A stretch of 64,000 nucleotides of DNA from Struthidea cinerea (lineage: Eukaryota > Chordata > Aves > Passeriformes > Corcoracidae). Below are positions 1 through 11,961 of this stretch, piece by piece. The translations under genes and the position numbers were made by a program. The stretch is from contig VZTI01004088.1 in the NCBI GenBank assembly GCA_013397865.1, positions 3,920,322-3,984,321 on the forward strand, given 5' to 3'. Within the stretch, counting starts at the first letter, position 1. The number at the start of each line of letters is the position of its first letter. A model generated the notes under the pieces. The model had not been told where the DNA came from and ran no database searches. It saw only the letters and a list, made by a program, of their open reading frames with translations.

Positions 1-2017
1 TCTGAGACTGTCTTTTCTCCTTGGCTAACTGCAGTTTGTCTTTTATCATTGATTTGCCACCTATTTCTGTGGAATTACAAACTGATAGTGTTCACCCGAA
101 CTTTTTTCAGAGATTTTCTGTGAACTAGAATCTCAAATTTTTAAAACCAGCCTTTTACTTTTTTAATCCCTTAAACCCAGGCAAGAAAATGTCATGCTTA
201 GTTGTGGATTTTAGTCCTCTGCTGTTGTTCTAAAGTGCTACTACTTCTAATGCCTATTCACATATGACTTTGGTGAAGTACATGCTACTAAAGTGTTGCC
301 TTGTTTGTTACACTTATAGTTTCTGCACTTTTACCTAAAGCCTCAGGATAATTAATAGCTTTTTGCTAATCCCTGTTCTTGAATGAAAATTCAAGCATCT
401 CAGTGTTCTTTCATTAAAGAGTATGTAGGGTTTAGGCAGAAAAAAGTTAAAATATTCTAGGGGGATTTAGAAAAAAACCACAATCTAAACAAATCCAGGA
501 GGAGAGTAAGAAAACTCAGAACTTTTTGGCAATCTTTTAATTTATTTTGAGCCTGGTCCATGACATTCGAGTGGATTGTATTGGCAACGCATCTCACACA
601 ACCATTTTCATTTGCAGAATTTGAGCTGAAGCACAGCTTGAGTATTATATGTAATATTCCATGTGGAATAAATTATTCTGACAGGGCCTTCATAGACTCC
701 AAGAGTATAGAAAAAAACTACTTGGTGTTACCATGACCCTATACCAGCTGAGCTGCAGAATCGCCCACAGTCCTCTCCCTGGCCTGATGTATTCAGAAGA
801 TACATGGTGGGTTAAAGTGATGTGCTTTGATTCACAATTAATGTGCACATAAGATCACACACATAGTCAGATACCAGCTCATGTGACAAGCGGTACGCAA
901 TTAGTCTTTCACAATACACTTTATTTGCATCTGAGGCAAACGAGAGACACTCAGATGGGCAGTTACCAAGGTTTAGCTGATACATTAAGGAAGTGGTGGA
1001 AGTGGATAGGAAGTGGTAAGGTGACTACTTGTGGCCGCTGCCCTTAATTTCAAACAGTAAAGTATATCACCATTGATCCTCAGTCTGTAACCCTGATCAG
1101 CAAGGGCGGTAGCTTCTTTCTGTACCGAAATAAACTTGCACTTATTAAAAATTTGATTGTGATTCAGGGAGTTAAGACATCAAGCAGAATCATGGTCAGT
1201 CATTTCTTTTGTTATTGCTACTCTTATGAATTTTTGCTGAGATTTCAAGGAAAATAGAATATTACTTTCAAGCACTGCCTTTTAAAAGTCAATACAGAAA
1301 TATGAAACAAATTGTCAGCAGCCATTGGAAATGTTTTGTAGGAACTCAGCTCTCCTTTCTGTAAAAGCCTGAGGTAAAGTTAGGTGTTTCACAAGGTAAT
1401 AAATATCCCTTAATTCTCACATCCTTGAGCTTGCCGACAGTATGGAAAATACCTGAAAGTCAGTTCAGGAAACAGGACTTAAAAGCGCAAGTTATGCTTT
1501 GAAATGCAACAGCAAGCACAAAGTCACTCCAAGCCTCAGCAAAGTGTTGCAAACATGATGACTCTGGTTTTCTTGTACAGCATTTTTGGAGCTAATTTGA
1601 AGCTGTGCGTTCCCAGTGCAACCAAGGGCTACAAGATCTTAGCCAGCATATTTTAAATGAGGCCCTTCCAATTGGGATAGTCCCTGTGTTGCATTGAACT
1701 GCGATGTATTTGCATCATTAGCTTGGAGAGAACTGACAACCAATGTAATAAATATAGTAATTAAAAAAAAACCCAAATTCTTGCTACTGATCTGATCACG
1801 CTATCCCACTCGGGTCATTCCTTATTACTTAATTTGCTTAATACGAGTTAGATCAGTGTGTGTCCAAAGAACAGAATGGTGTCAGCTTCGGAGATCTTTT
1901 TGGTCTAGTCTTTTTTCTGGTAATTTTCCTCCAACTATGCAAGTGTTTGAACATAAAGGCAGCGTTGATTTTTTTTTTCGCGTTGTTTGCCCCTGCATGT
2001 GGTCTTTCACATGCAAA
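1..2017. other. Non-coding DNA, no gene recognised
   Basis: This AT-rich stretch has no credible exon or open frame and no repeat I can name with confidence. The one signal is near 1078-1190, where AATAAA (1129-1134) follows a more GC-rich segment, as at the 3' end of an old LTR or retrocopy. I could not define ends or a target duplication for it. The segment next to the CR1 junction (1860-2015) is T-rich and also unassigned. Confidence 0.6.
1994..2015. repeat. Short perfect inverted repeat at a CR1 junction
   Basis: TGCATGTG (1994-2001) and CACATGCA (2008-2015) are perfect inverted arms around a 6-bp spacer. They lie immediately upstream of the first recognisable CR1 codons. CACATGCAAAG also recurs inside the CR1 near 2117. 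This may be chance, or it may mark a rearranged insertion junction. Confidence 0.5.
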
Positions 2018-3154
2018 GTATTTGACACTGTCCCTCATGACGTCCTTGTCACTAAATTGAAAACATATGGATTTGGTGGACAGACCACTCAGTGGATGAA
2101 GAACTGGCTGGATGGTCACATGCAAAGAGTTGTGGTCAACAGGTCATTTTCCACATGAAGACCAGTGATGAGTGGTGTCCCTCAGGGGTTAGTACTGGAG
2201 CCAATACTATTCAACATCTTTGTTGCTGACATGGAGCATGGGATCGAGTGAACCTTAGCAAATTTGCTGGCAACACCAGGCTGTGTGGTGCAGTTGACAT
2301 GCTGGAGGGAAGGGATGGCATTCAGAGGGACCTGGACAGGCTGGACAAGTGGGTCAGTGCAAACCTCGTGAAATTCAATAAAGCGAGTGCAAAGTCCTGT
2401 GCCCGGGTTGAGGCAATCCCAGGCACACCCACAGGCTGGGCAGAGAAGTGGCTGAGAGCAGCCCAGAGGAGAACGACTTGGGGGCGGTGGTTGATGAAAA
2501 ACTCAACATGAGCTGGCAATGTGCTCATGCAGCACCAAAAGCCAACCCAACCATGTCCTGGGTTGCATCCAAAGGAGTGTGGGCAGCAGGTAGAGGGAGG
2601 CGATTTTTCCCTCTACTCTGCTCTTGTGAGACCCCACCTGGAGCGCTGCGTACAGTTCTGGTGTCCTCAATCTAAGAAGGACACAGAACTGCTGGAGCAA
2701 GTCCAGAGGACTCCACGAGGCTGGTAAGAGGACTGGAGCACCTCCCCTACAAAGGCGGGCTGAGGAAGTTTGGGCTGGTCAGCCTGGAGAAGAGAAGGCT
2801 GCATGGAGAACTCACAGCAACCTCCCAGTATCTGAAGGGGGCCTACAGGGAAGCCAAAGAAGGTTCTTTGTCAGGAACTGTAGTGATAGGACAAAGAGTA
2901 ATGGGTCCAAACTGAAAGAGGGGATGTTCAGATGAGATATTAGGAAGAAATTTTTTACTGAGAGGGTGGTGAGACACTAGAACAGCTTGCACAGGGAGGT
3001 TTTGGATGGCCCAACCCTAGCAGTGTTCAAGGCCAGATTGGATAAGTGCTTGAACAACCTGGTCTAGCAGGAGGTCTGCCTGCCCATGTCATGGGAGGCT
3101 GGGTCTAGATGATCTTTAAGGTCCTTTCCAACCCATAATATTCTATGAATCTAT
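2018..3154 (+). mobile_element. CR1 LINE, 5'-truncated, decayed reverse transcriptase
   Basis: A plus-strand CR1 retrotransposon remnant covers the C-terminal half of the reverse transcriptase and the 3' UTR. Reverse transcriptase motif A survives as FDTVPHD near 2021-2041, and SGVPQG is readable at 2170-2188. The catalytic motif that should read FADD is FAGN at 2260-2277, so both catalytic aspartates are lost. Frameshifts and stops, for example at 2156, break the frame. Downstream, the CR1 C-terminal region and 3' UTR can be followed to a tail at 3137-3154 resembling ATTCTATGAATCTAT, the family's characteristic 3' end. The element starts at motif A, which is ordinary 5' truncation. It is a dead copy and diverged from the two younger copies at 20 and 41 kb. 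Confidence 0.9.
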
Positions 3155-6100
3155 ATTAAATCTGGATCAAGAGCTTTTGGGAGACACTAGGGGGTAATCA
3201 GAACCATCCCTTTCTAAGAATTGTCATTCCACAAGAATATAAGGTAACCAATGGCAACTAGAAAATTACCATCTCTCAGAAAAAAACAAAGTCCTAAAAA
3301 ACACCTTCTCAAAAAGACCTGTTAAGAGCCACTACGAAAGCACAAGGTCTGAAGCTTCTGCGGGGAAGCACAGCTTTTATAAATCTGCCATGTGTTCAAC
3401 GTGGGGAGAAGATTTTGCCTGTGATACAAAGAATGGGCATCTGCGATGCAGTGGGTCTGTTGTTGCTGTTGTGAGACTTGAAGAATGGGTTAATGAAGAC
3501 AGCTTTCAGAAATCGTGGGAGAACTGAGCCTCTGTTGTGCTGAGCACTGTGCAAGCATAATGCACACAGTCTGCATCCCCCTGCTGTTCCCAGTGATACA
3601 CACACACACTTCAAAACATCTTTTCACATGCGTATTTGACAACTAGAGAGGAGTGTTGGGGGTGAATGGCACCTGCCACTGTATGAATAGCTGCACTTCC
3701 TTCCACAGCAGTTTTCTTTATGTTCCTTGTTGTTCCAAAATGTCTCTTTTTTTTGAGGGAATATGGAAAGAAGGGTGTTGGAGGTAATTTTTCTGCAGTT
3801 CGTTAAATACTCCAATGAGTGTCACAGTGTGGTAGAGGCATGTTCCTGTAGCTTTAAGACCCAAGGGTGTGTTGCCTGCACTCGAAGGTGGCCGGAAAGT
3901 ACAGGGGCTTAAAAGCCTGGTGAGAAATGACTGAATGACTGTTTAGGATGGAGAGATCCCAGCTGGGCACAATCCTGCTCCTCCTGCCTGAAGCAACCAG
4001 TCCCTGGTGTGAAATGGTCTCCAGACTATGCTCCAGCTTTGTCTTGGATGTAAGTATTTGGTTCACTTCAAAAGAAACTCTTGGAGTAAATTAGTATAAT
4101 TGCAGCAAGGTGATCAGGCAGAGACTTGAGACTGAAGACTGAACATTTTTTTATTTGAGAAAGTAAATGTTATTTGGCAGCATTTCTCTCTACCCCTCTC
4201 TGACTTACCAGCAGTAAGAACTAAGATGAAATGTAAAATACAAGGAGTTGTATCAGCTAATCATTTCATGACAAATGTCTGGAAATTATATTAGGCTACA
4301 AGAAAAATAGCTCAAAAGATGAATGTTTGTGAATGTTCTGATTGTTTGGACATAGGATTGTATGAATGATATTTTAAATTGTTTTTTGCTTTTGTTGGCC
4401 TAACACTACAACACAATTTGCTCAGTAGATTCTTTGTATTTGCATACTTGGATTTTTTTTTTGGCTTTACATTCCAATAGATGTAAAACAACAACCATTG
4501 ACTGTTGCTTCAACCTGATCTCCACAAATCTCAAAGGAGACTTTATGAATGATTGGTTTTGGTGTCCTGATGCATTAGCGAGAGTAAGATGTCAAATTTA
4601 GCATATCACTGCTACTTCAGCATGTCAGTTTTACTATCACTCATTTTGAATGCATCTGTGTTTGCCAGATTCTCATAAAAATGCAGTTACATCTTTATTA
4701 CTGTGAAGTACAAGAAAATTTATCTTTGAAAGAAGTCAGTGGGGCTTATTTACTTTCACTTCCATCCTCCATTAAAAAGAGTAATTGAAAATAACCACTT
4801 TTTCTACTGAAGAAAATGTTGTTCTGTGTGCTGCAGACACCACATAATGCATATTGCTCATCAATAGAGCCCTTAGCTTTAGGGCATGTGGTGACATTTC
4901 GCTGTTAGGCATGAAAATTGGCAGTCTGATGTCTCGGCCAGTAGTGGAGAGGGAAAACCTTGAAGTATGGGGGATACGTCAGGATATAGCACACTTTATC
5001 ATCCTTTGTTTTCTAACAGAGGACAGTGCACATGAACAGCAGTGGTTCTGAGCAGGGAAGTCACCTTAAAAGACCCCTCCCCACAATCAGTGACCTTAAG
5101 GTTGGTTTCTCCTCGGCATTACTTGCAGAGAAGCAGGAGAAGTGCAGGAAAGGGGAGTGTGAAGAATATGGCTGAAAAAGATGAAGAGCATCAAAAAGAG
5201 AAAGACAAGTGAAAACAAAATGGGAAGAACAGTTGGGAGGTGGCTTCTCTGCTAAGCTAAGCAAATCTGGGGGCTTTGACAGCCACAAGTTTGTAAGGCT
5301 ATAATTCTGTCCCTGACAGCAGGAGATTGCTCCACATCACTGACGTAAAGAGATACTGGAATAATGTTTATTTAATTGCATGGCCTCAGTAGGTAAGCAT
5401 TTTTTGGCTGAGGTAATTTATGCAGAGTGGAATCCCAGTCCTCTATTAATGCAGGTGCTGGTCTGTGTTCCTATGGTTACAGTTGCAAAGAACAGCCCTC
5501 TGCTTTTAAGTTGTTTGTAAATATATAAAACTGTCATCTTGGGAACAGAAATTTCCTGAGCTGGTACCATCCCTGAGGTAATACCTTTCCTTTAAGAACT
5601 GTTTTAAAAGCAAGGTATAGAAAGACAATTCTGCTGTTTAGAGAGGAATGGAGGAAAGCTTGATTTTCTTACTGGGTGAGAAAGCTTGTGCAGAGACCTG
5701 GTGCAGACAACCAGGAGGGTGTAATAGGATGCTTGCTCATTTGCTGAATACTCAGTTTGTCTCCTTTTCCCAGGAGAATTTCTCGGTCACAATCCTCTGG
5801 CCTCACTCTTGCTTACTGTTATTCCCACCCCTACCAGAGCAAGGTGCCATGGTCTATCTGTGTTATTCCCTTCATACAAGGGTTGGTATAGAAACATGCT
5901 GGGTACTCAAGTCTGAAAAATGTTGTTCTCAGATTTTGGTAGAAAAGGAATGGTAAAATGTACATATTAATAGAATTGGTGACAAAGTGATGAAAGGCTC
6001 AGTGAACTTCTATCATGGTCATACAGTGTTTTGAGAACTACACTTTTTTTCCTTGAAATAATTAGTGTCCTTTAATTTAGATTAATAGGCTTTCCTGTCC

Positions 6101-9100
6101 TATAAATTTTTCTAAATCAAATTTGTTTCCAACAGAAAATCTAATTCTTTTGAAATCCTTTTTCTGAATGTTGACTTAGAAATCAGTCACTGAATTTCTA
6201 GCTTTTGGATTAGGCAATTTGTGAACAAGCACACAAGCTGAAACAATATTTTCTCTCTAAACTGAATTTGAGTTGAAAATAGAAAATACGAGCACACTAA
6301 GGCAACTCAGTAGTGGGTCCTTTGGGGAAAACTTCTGATGGATAACTATATCTTGATATGCCTCTCCTAGTTTCAGAGGTTGTCTCTGCATTGAATCACA
6401 GTACATATTTTCTGAGTATAGATGCCCTGGCTTCATCTAAATAAAACTGGACTTTTATAATGAGGTAGGTACACTTCTGGAAAATTAGACAAATTATGAT
6501 ATGGCTTATCTACTGTTCCTTTCTTTTCAAATCTAAAGAAGGAATGTGGAATCTAAATGGAATTTGTCATTAGTAAAACCAGACCTTCTATCACTCTCCT
6601 AACAAGGGTCGTACAGGATATTTACAAGTGCTGTAACTGTCTAATTTTTAAATTTAGTGCACGCACACATACATACACAGTGCCTGCTTAGATGTTTAGT
6701 GACTAGTTTCCATCTTTATAATATATAACTTAATATGAAATGGTATGTAGAAGAATTTGTTTGAACTCAGACAAAAAGGTCAAAAGAGTCTCAGTCAAAA
6801 AATAAGGGGTGGGGAGGAAATCATGAGACATGAAATAGGGCGCAGAAAAGCTGAGCTGTAGAGGTAGGGGAAAGAGAGAAGGATAAACAAGGAACCAGAA
6901 GAACAAGTAATACTTTACAAAGAATGTAAGACAAATGCCTAGCACAACCCATATTTAAACAATGTATTTTTGGAACTTATCATCTAGAGTCCTGCTCTAC
7001 CTCAGTAATTCCAGAGGCTTTGAGGAACTTCTAAAATTTTTGATGTGCCGAGAGATCATAGGTTCTGTGACTGAAACTGTCAGAAATCTGTCAGCATAGG
7101 AGAGCAGGAGCTTTTGATTCTCACCTGTACAATTGAGCTCTCTGATGATTCTGCATATCAATGCATGGTAAGTGGAGTGATAAGAATGTAATCTGGGAGC
7201 TTCAACTCTGCTCTCTTTTGTAAAGAGAAGACTGAAACCCAGTAATTTAAGAAAAACCCTTCCTAAGAAAAAACTTTTCGTTAAATGCACTGAGAAGAAT
7301 TACAAAGCATTTTAGTGCATGTGGCGTTTGCAGCTCAGTTCAGCAAAATTGTAAGAGATTCATTCTGGCTGCCAGAGAGAGTCTTTGGGATTCTGATGAT
7401 GTTTCTTATCATCCATATTTCTTTTTTGTTTTTGTCATCAAATGAGAAAACAGAAGCCAACTTTTTTTCTTTTCTTTTGCCTGTTTTGTTATACATTTTG
7501 GGAGATCTTTGAATGCTGTTTTCTTGTACCAATGTCTGTATACAACACACAGCATGCTAGGACTCATTTATGTACAGCTGGAAGTACCTCTGTGAATATA
7601 GATTTAGTACCAAGTTCAATAATAGAAAATTGCTATTGCTAACAAATGTCACCTACATTTGACTTCTGTTTTCTAAAAACTTTCAAAGTTTATTGTAAAT
7701 AAGCTCCAGTGAAAACAAACTGAATGATTATAGTCTGGATTCCCTTCAGAGTGGTTTCTGGCATGCAGGAAATAAATTATAGTGTATTCAAAAAAACAGC
7801 TGCTTCCATTTGGGTAGAATATATTATGATTTAATGAAGACAACATCTGCTCCTGAGTAAAATCCTAATTAAACAATATATGAGTCAAAACAAAATTAGC
7901 AATAAAGCAGTTAATATTTTACAAATGTTGCCTGCAATGTATAGCAACTAGTATGTTAAAAGCTTCTTTAAATATGCCTGGCTTTCATAATATTTTAATA
8001 GACTGAGAGAACATGCGTGCTATGTCTGTGGCTGGTACCACCACAACATCTCCATAGTAGAATTTAGATTTCATAGCACAAGCTAAAACATTGTGTTGAG
8101 AACTAATATGCCCACCATGTTTTAAATTTTTAGTTTGGTTTTTTTCCTGTTTGCTGCTTAGCATCACATTTAATGAATTATTCTGCAAAATAGATGCAAA
8201 AGCTTCTGAAAAAATGCTGTGGACAAACGGAACAGCCTGCCTGAACACATAATTTCTGTGCCAAAGTCAGATTTGTGAATGGAAACCTTCTCATTTAGCT
8301 CGTATGTCGTGTCTCAGACCTGCTTATGCAACTGTGCAAAAGGACACAAAAAGCTGGTTAAAAGGATCTTAAAAGTGGAGTTGAGATCAGTGCAATGTAT
8401 GGACCCCCATTCTCTGAGGAAACAAATGTCATACTTCACACAGCTTAGATGCTGATGCTTAAACTACAGGCAAGCTTAGAGAAATAATAGTTGGTCCTGT
8501 ATGGTTAGTACACTTTAAGGGAAAAGTATTTTTTTTCTGGTCAAATGTGAAGAATGGGGACCCAGAGATTGCAGCTGAGGACATGTGCAACCCCAGCTGC
8601 ATTGCTGGGCTCAGCTGAACCTTGTTTGGATTCCTGTGCCACGCCTTTACCTCCAGAAGCATGAAGATTGTGGGGAAACAAAGGAAAAGTGAAGTGATAG
8701 AACAGGCAGGCAACACTTGCATGCTCTGACTCACTGAGATATAAGAGGTCCTTGTGCATTGTTCAATGAAAACAAAGAACATCATAAACAGCACTACTGT
8801 GCATAGGCACTACTCCATCCTATTCATGGCAAATTGCCTCCTTCCACATGCATGACCCTATTTTTTTTAAGTGCTTTCAAGAACTAGTAAAAGATATAAA
8901 GAAAATTAGAAACTACAGGTTGCTTGACATGGATATAAAATTTAATAACCCTGAGAACTCCCTCTGTCTCTTTCTTAAGCTGAAGTAACTGTCTGGGTCA
9001 AACAAAAATGGAGAAGTTATTATATTATTATTTCAGTGAAATTAGGTAGTCTGTTCACAAATCAGCTCCTTGCCTTTTTTTTCAGAGCCTTCAAAGCGGA

Positions 9101-9429
9101 TGTAGCTAGACTAAAAACATGGAACACACACTTCACCTGCTATTTCCCAGTGTCTGTTGAATGGAAGAAAGATTTTTCTTTGAGATTCAGAGCACTGCAG
9201 AAGGGTTTTATCTTGCACTGATCTGTACAGCCTCTGACTTGCTGTGGCACAACTATCTGTACATGGGTGATCCCACCCTGGGACAGCCTCAGGCTGACAC
9301 AAACTAGCTGCTGGAGTAGGGCTCCCATCTGCTACCAGCTGAGACTGGGTGTGATAAGGGATCAGGACACACACCCCACACATCTGTCTTTGTTATCAAA
9401 AGTACTTCATCTATGGCTCAAAAAAAAAT
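3155..9429. other. Non-coding DNA, no gene recognised
   Basis: This 6.3-kb AT-rich interval has only scattered short open frames with no family resemblance and no clear interspersed repeat. A short (CA)n run sits near 3597-3610, and several T-runs of 8-10 bases occur. I see no splice-bounded exon, no RNA gene and no CpG cluster. Confidence 0.6.
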
Positions 9430-9448
9430 TGTTGTTGTTGTTGTTGTT
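9430..9448. repeat. (GTT)n microsatellite
   Basis: Six GTT units follow a run of eight A residues at 9421-9428. The A-run next to the triplet repeat is typical of simple-repeat expansion, and no element is attached to it. Confidence 0.9.
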
Positions 9449-10284
9449 CCTTGCTTATCTCCAGAAACTCTCCTGTTTCTTCTTTCCCTGGGCAAGAAAT
9501 CAGCTTCTTTAGTTTAGTCCCTGAATAAAATGTTCCAGTGCTGTGCTGAACTGGGCTACAAACACTGTGGGGGAATGTTTTTCAAGTCAGACATAAAGCT
9601 GTTCTCCTTTCCCCTTAACACTCTTCAAATTAAACTTCAGAGAACACTGTGGGTTCTCTCATTTCACACCTAGAATATATGGCAGCAGGTCTTTAAGGTG
9701 AAATCCTCTGGAAGAAAAATGGAATAATTTTCTCCTGAGGATGCTATTCTGCTGTCTCTAGGATGAGCAGCAGTTGCAACAAATCTAAAAGTTCCTCAGT
9801 AACTCAGCTAGAGTGGCCCCAATGGATAGACCCCCATCCTCTGCGGTCTGCAAGAATCTGTTCATCTCTGTATGGAAATTTTACACTGCTTTTGTTAGGC
9901 ATTAAACAGCAGTGCAGTTTTGAAGAGCAGAGTTAGCCACATCAAGTTTTCCATATAGGTGCTGGAGGGAATCAGCTGCATGTGGGGGAAACAGTTTTGA
10001 AGGCCAGAGGTATTCTGCGATGGTTATGCATGTTGCCTCTTTCCCATTAACAACTTTGCTCTTTTATTGCTTCCACCCAAATGACTTGCTCTGGTGCTGT
10101 GCAGACAACCACAATTTCTGTAGGAATATATATTTTTTTCTTTTTTCTCATATTCTTTCTCCTTTAAAGTACTCAGAATTACCATTGTAAATCACTAGCT
10201 GGATGTAGCCAATACAGCAGCAGTCTTCACTCTTAAATTTTAAAGCCCCTGGCTACACCAAAGGTAATTTTAGCCTTGAGATAT
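9449..10284. other. Non-coding DNA, no gene recognised
   Basis: No open frame, RNA gene or interspersed repeat is recognised between the GTT microsatellite and the CR1 fragment beginning near 10285. Confidence 0.6.
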
Positions 10285-10712
10285 CTAAGTTCCGCCCCCC
10301 TGCCATGGACATGGACACTTTCCACTAGACCACGTTGCTTCAAGGCCCATCCAACCTAGCCTTGAACACTTCCAGGAATGGGGCAGCCACAGTTTCTATG
10401 GGCAACCTGTGCCAGTGTCTCATCATCCTTACAGTAATGAGTTTCTTCCTGTGTGATCTAAACCTGCTCCCTTTCAATGTGAAGCCATTAGACTTGCTCT
10501 AACAGGTCCATGCCTCTAACAGGGCCCCAGACCTGGATGTAGCACTCCAGGTGGGGTCTTGCAAGAACAGAGCAGAGGGGCAGAATCACCTCCCTCCACC
10601 TGTTGGTCAGACCTCTTTTGAAGCAGCCCAGGATACATTTGATATTTCTGAGGTGAAGGGGAAGGTTGTTGGGTCACGTTGAGCTTCTCAGCCAGCATTC
10701 CTTCCCGTTCCT
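10285..10712 (-). mobile_element. CR1 LINE 3' fragment with internal deletion
   Basis: Read on the minus strand, this is the 3' part of a CR1. Near the + strand left edge it carries the 3'-UTR-proximal block, recognisable from CCCCTGCCATGGACATGGAC at about 10296. At about 10491-10495 it jumps directly to reverse-transcriptase-tail sequence such as GGGCCCCAG and ACTCCAGGTGGGGTCTT (10520-10560). Roughly 150-200 bp expected between those blocks in the family is absent, so I infer an internal deletion. Similarity fades after about 10700. Its sequence type differs from the copies at 20 and 41 kb, so it is probably a different CR1 subfamily. Confidence 0.85.
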
Positions 10713-11394
10713 GATGTATTAGATCCCTGTCAGTCAGCGCCAATGCAGAAGGTGTCTCTTTAGGTCTGGATATGATCGACTCCACAATAAAGCAGGTTGC
10801 AGCTTTTGTCTCAACCTCAGTGAAAATGAAAAACCTTACAAAGGAAGCCTGTTTATGTCATGTGGGTACGACAAGGACGTACCTGCCATGAGTTTGCAGA
10901 AAATTTTTGACACATACCTACAGATATGTTTATCTAGGAAAACATAAAAGCAAAATGTAGATAGCTATGTTTATCCTGCTCTTGTAGCTGTAGCTTCTGA
11001 CCTTTTTCCATGACACTCCTAAGCACCTCCACTCCTGTCCTTTGGGATCTCACCATTTACTTGCTTGTATAGTCTTCATAACTGATTTTAGCACAGTCTT
11101 GGCAGCTCTAGATAAACTGCTTTGTCATAATCGCCCCATGTTAATAGTTATAGAGAAATTAGGTGCATTTCAGACATCACTTTGCAAAGTGCCCTATGCG
11201 GCTGCCTTTTTCTTTTTAGGTTTTCAACTTGGTTATGAGAATAGTGTCTTTCTGCCCTCCTGCCACAAACATCTGACTCTGAGCAGCTGACTGTCACTCA
11301 GTTTGTTCTCCTGTCTGAAAATAGAGGTGTTCTGAGGTGGGTTTTTTTCAGCACCCAAGGTATTTTTATATGAAGGGGTTTAGATACATCCACA
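10713..11394. other. Non-coding DNA, no gene recognised
   Basis: Nothing recognisable. The first 80 bp or so might be further CR1 decay, but the resemblance is too weak to call. Confidence 0.5.
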
Positions 11395-11961
11395 CTAGAG
11401 TGAGAGAAGTATGGGTGCACCTGATTTGAACAGACAGGGACCTTTTTTCTGCCTCAGTGAGTGGGCCGATGCCCAACAGGCCAGCAGGGCATCCTCCCTG
11501 ACAGGAAGCACCACTGGAGCTTCAGAGGCTGCCCAGGGTTCCACATGCCTCCTCCCAGCACCTGAAAACACTGACAGGAAGGGTCTGCTGCCTCTCCACC
11601 AGTCCCCAGAGCCATTCTCCTCAGGCCCAGTTTGAATCTGGACAGGAACCTCATGAATGCCTTCATCCTGGCTCTTTCTCCTCAGGAGAGGTGCTGGGAC
11701 CGTACCTGTGAGGGAGGCCACTGCCTGGTCCCTGTCTCCTCGCTGTCCTGCCCTGCCAGGCCTCCCTCCTGGTCTGCCCTCCCTCTGCCTCCCCCTGCAC
11801 CTGCCTCCCTCCCTTCTCTGTGTGAATGGCCGCCGTGGCGTACTGGCCACCTGCAGGTGTCCAGGGGCCAAACTTTGCTGCAGGGACATCTGTCTGTCTT
11901 GGTAGGCCTCTACATGGAGGGGATAGGGTTGGGATAAGGACAGACCTGGAGGACAGTACAA
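11395..11961. other. GC-rich, CpG-poor block of unknown nature
   Basis: This block stands out sharply from AT-rich flanks, but it has only about six CpG dinucleotides in 560 bp, so it is not a CpG island. It contains a strongly pyrimidine-rich run at about 11741-11822. The minus strand is open for 188 codons across the whole block and the plus strand for 74-101 codons. The predicted minus-strand peptide is rich in Arg, Gly, Pro and Gln and matches no family I know. The open frames are best explained by base composition. An isochore-like patch, a non-coding exon or an unrecognised old repeat are all possible. Confidence 0.4.

Noticed and set aside
6459..6475. TGAGGTAGGTAC, resembling a let-7 seed
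   Set aside because: Only the first eight bases agree, and no complementary arm lies within 80 bp.
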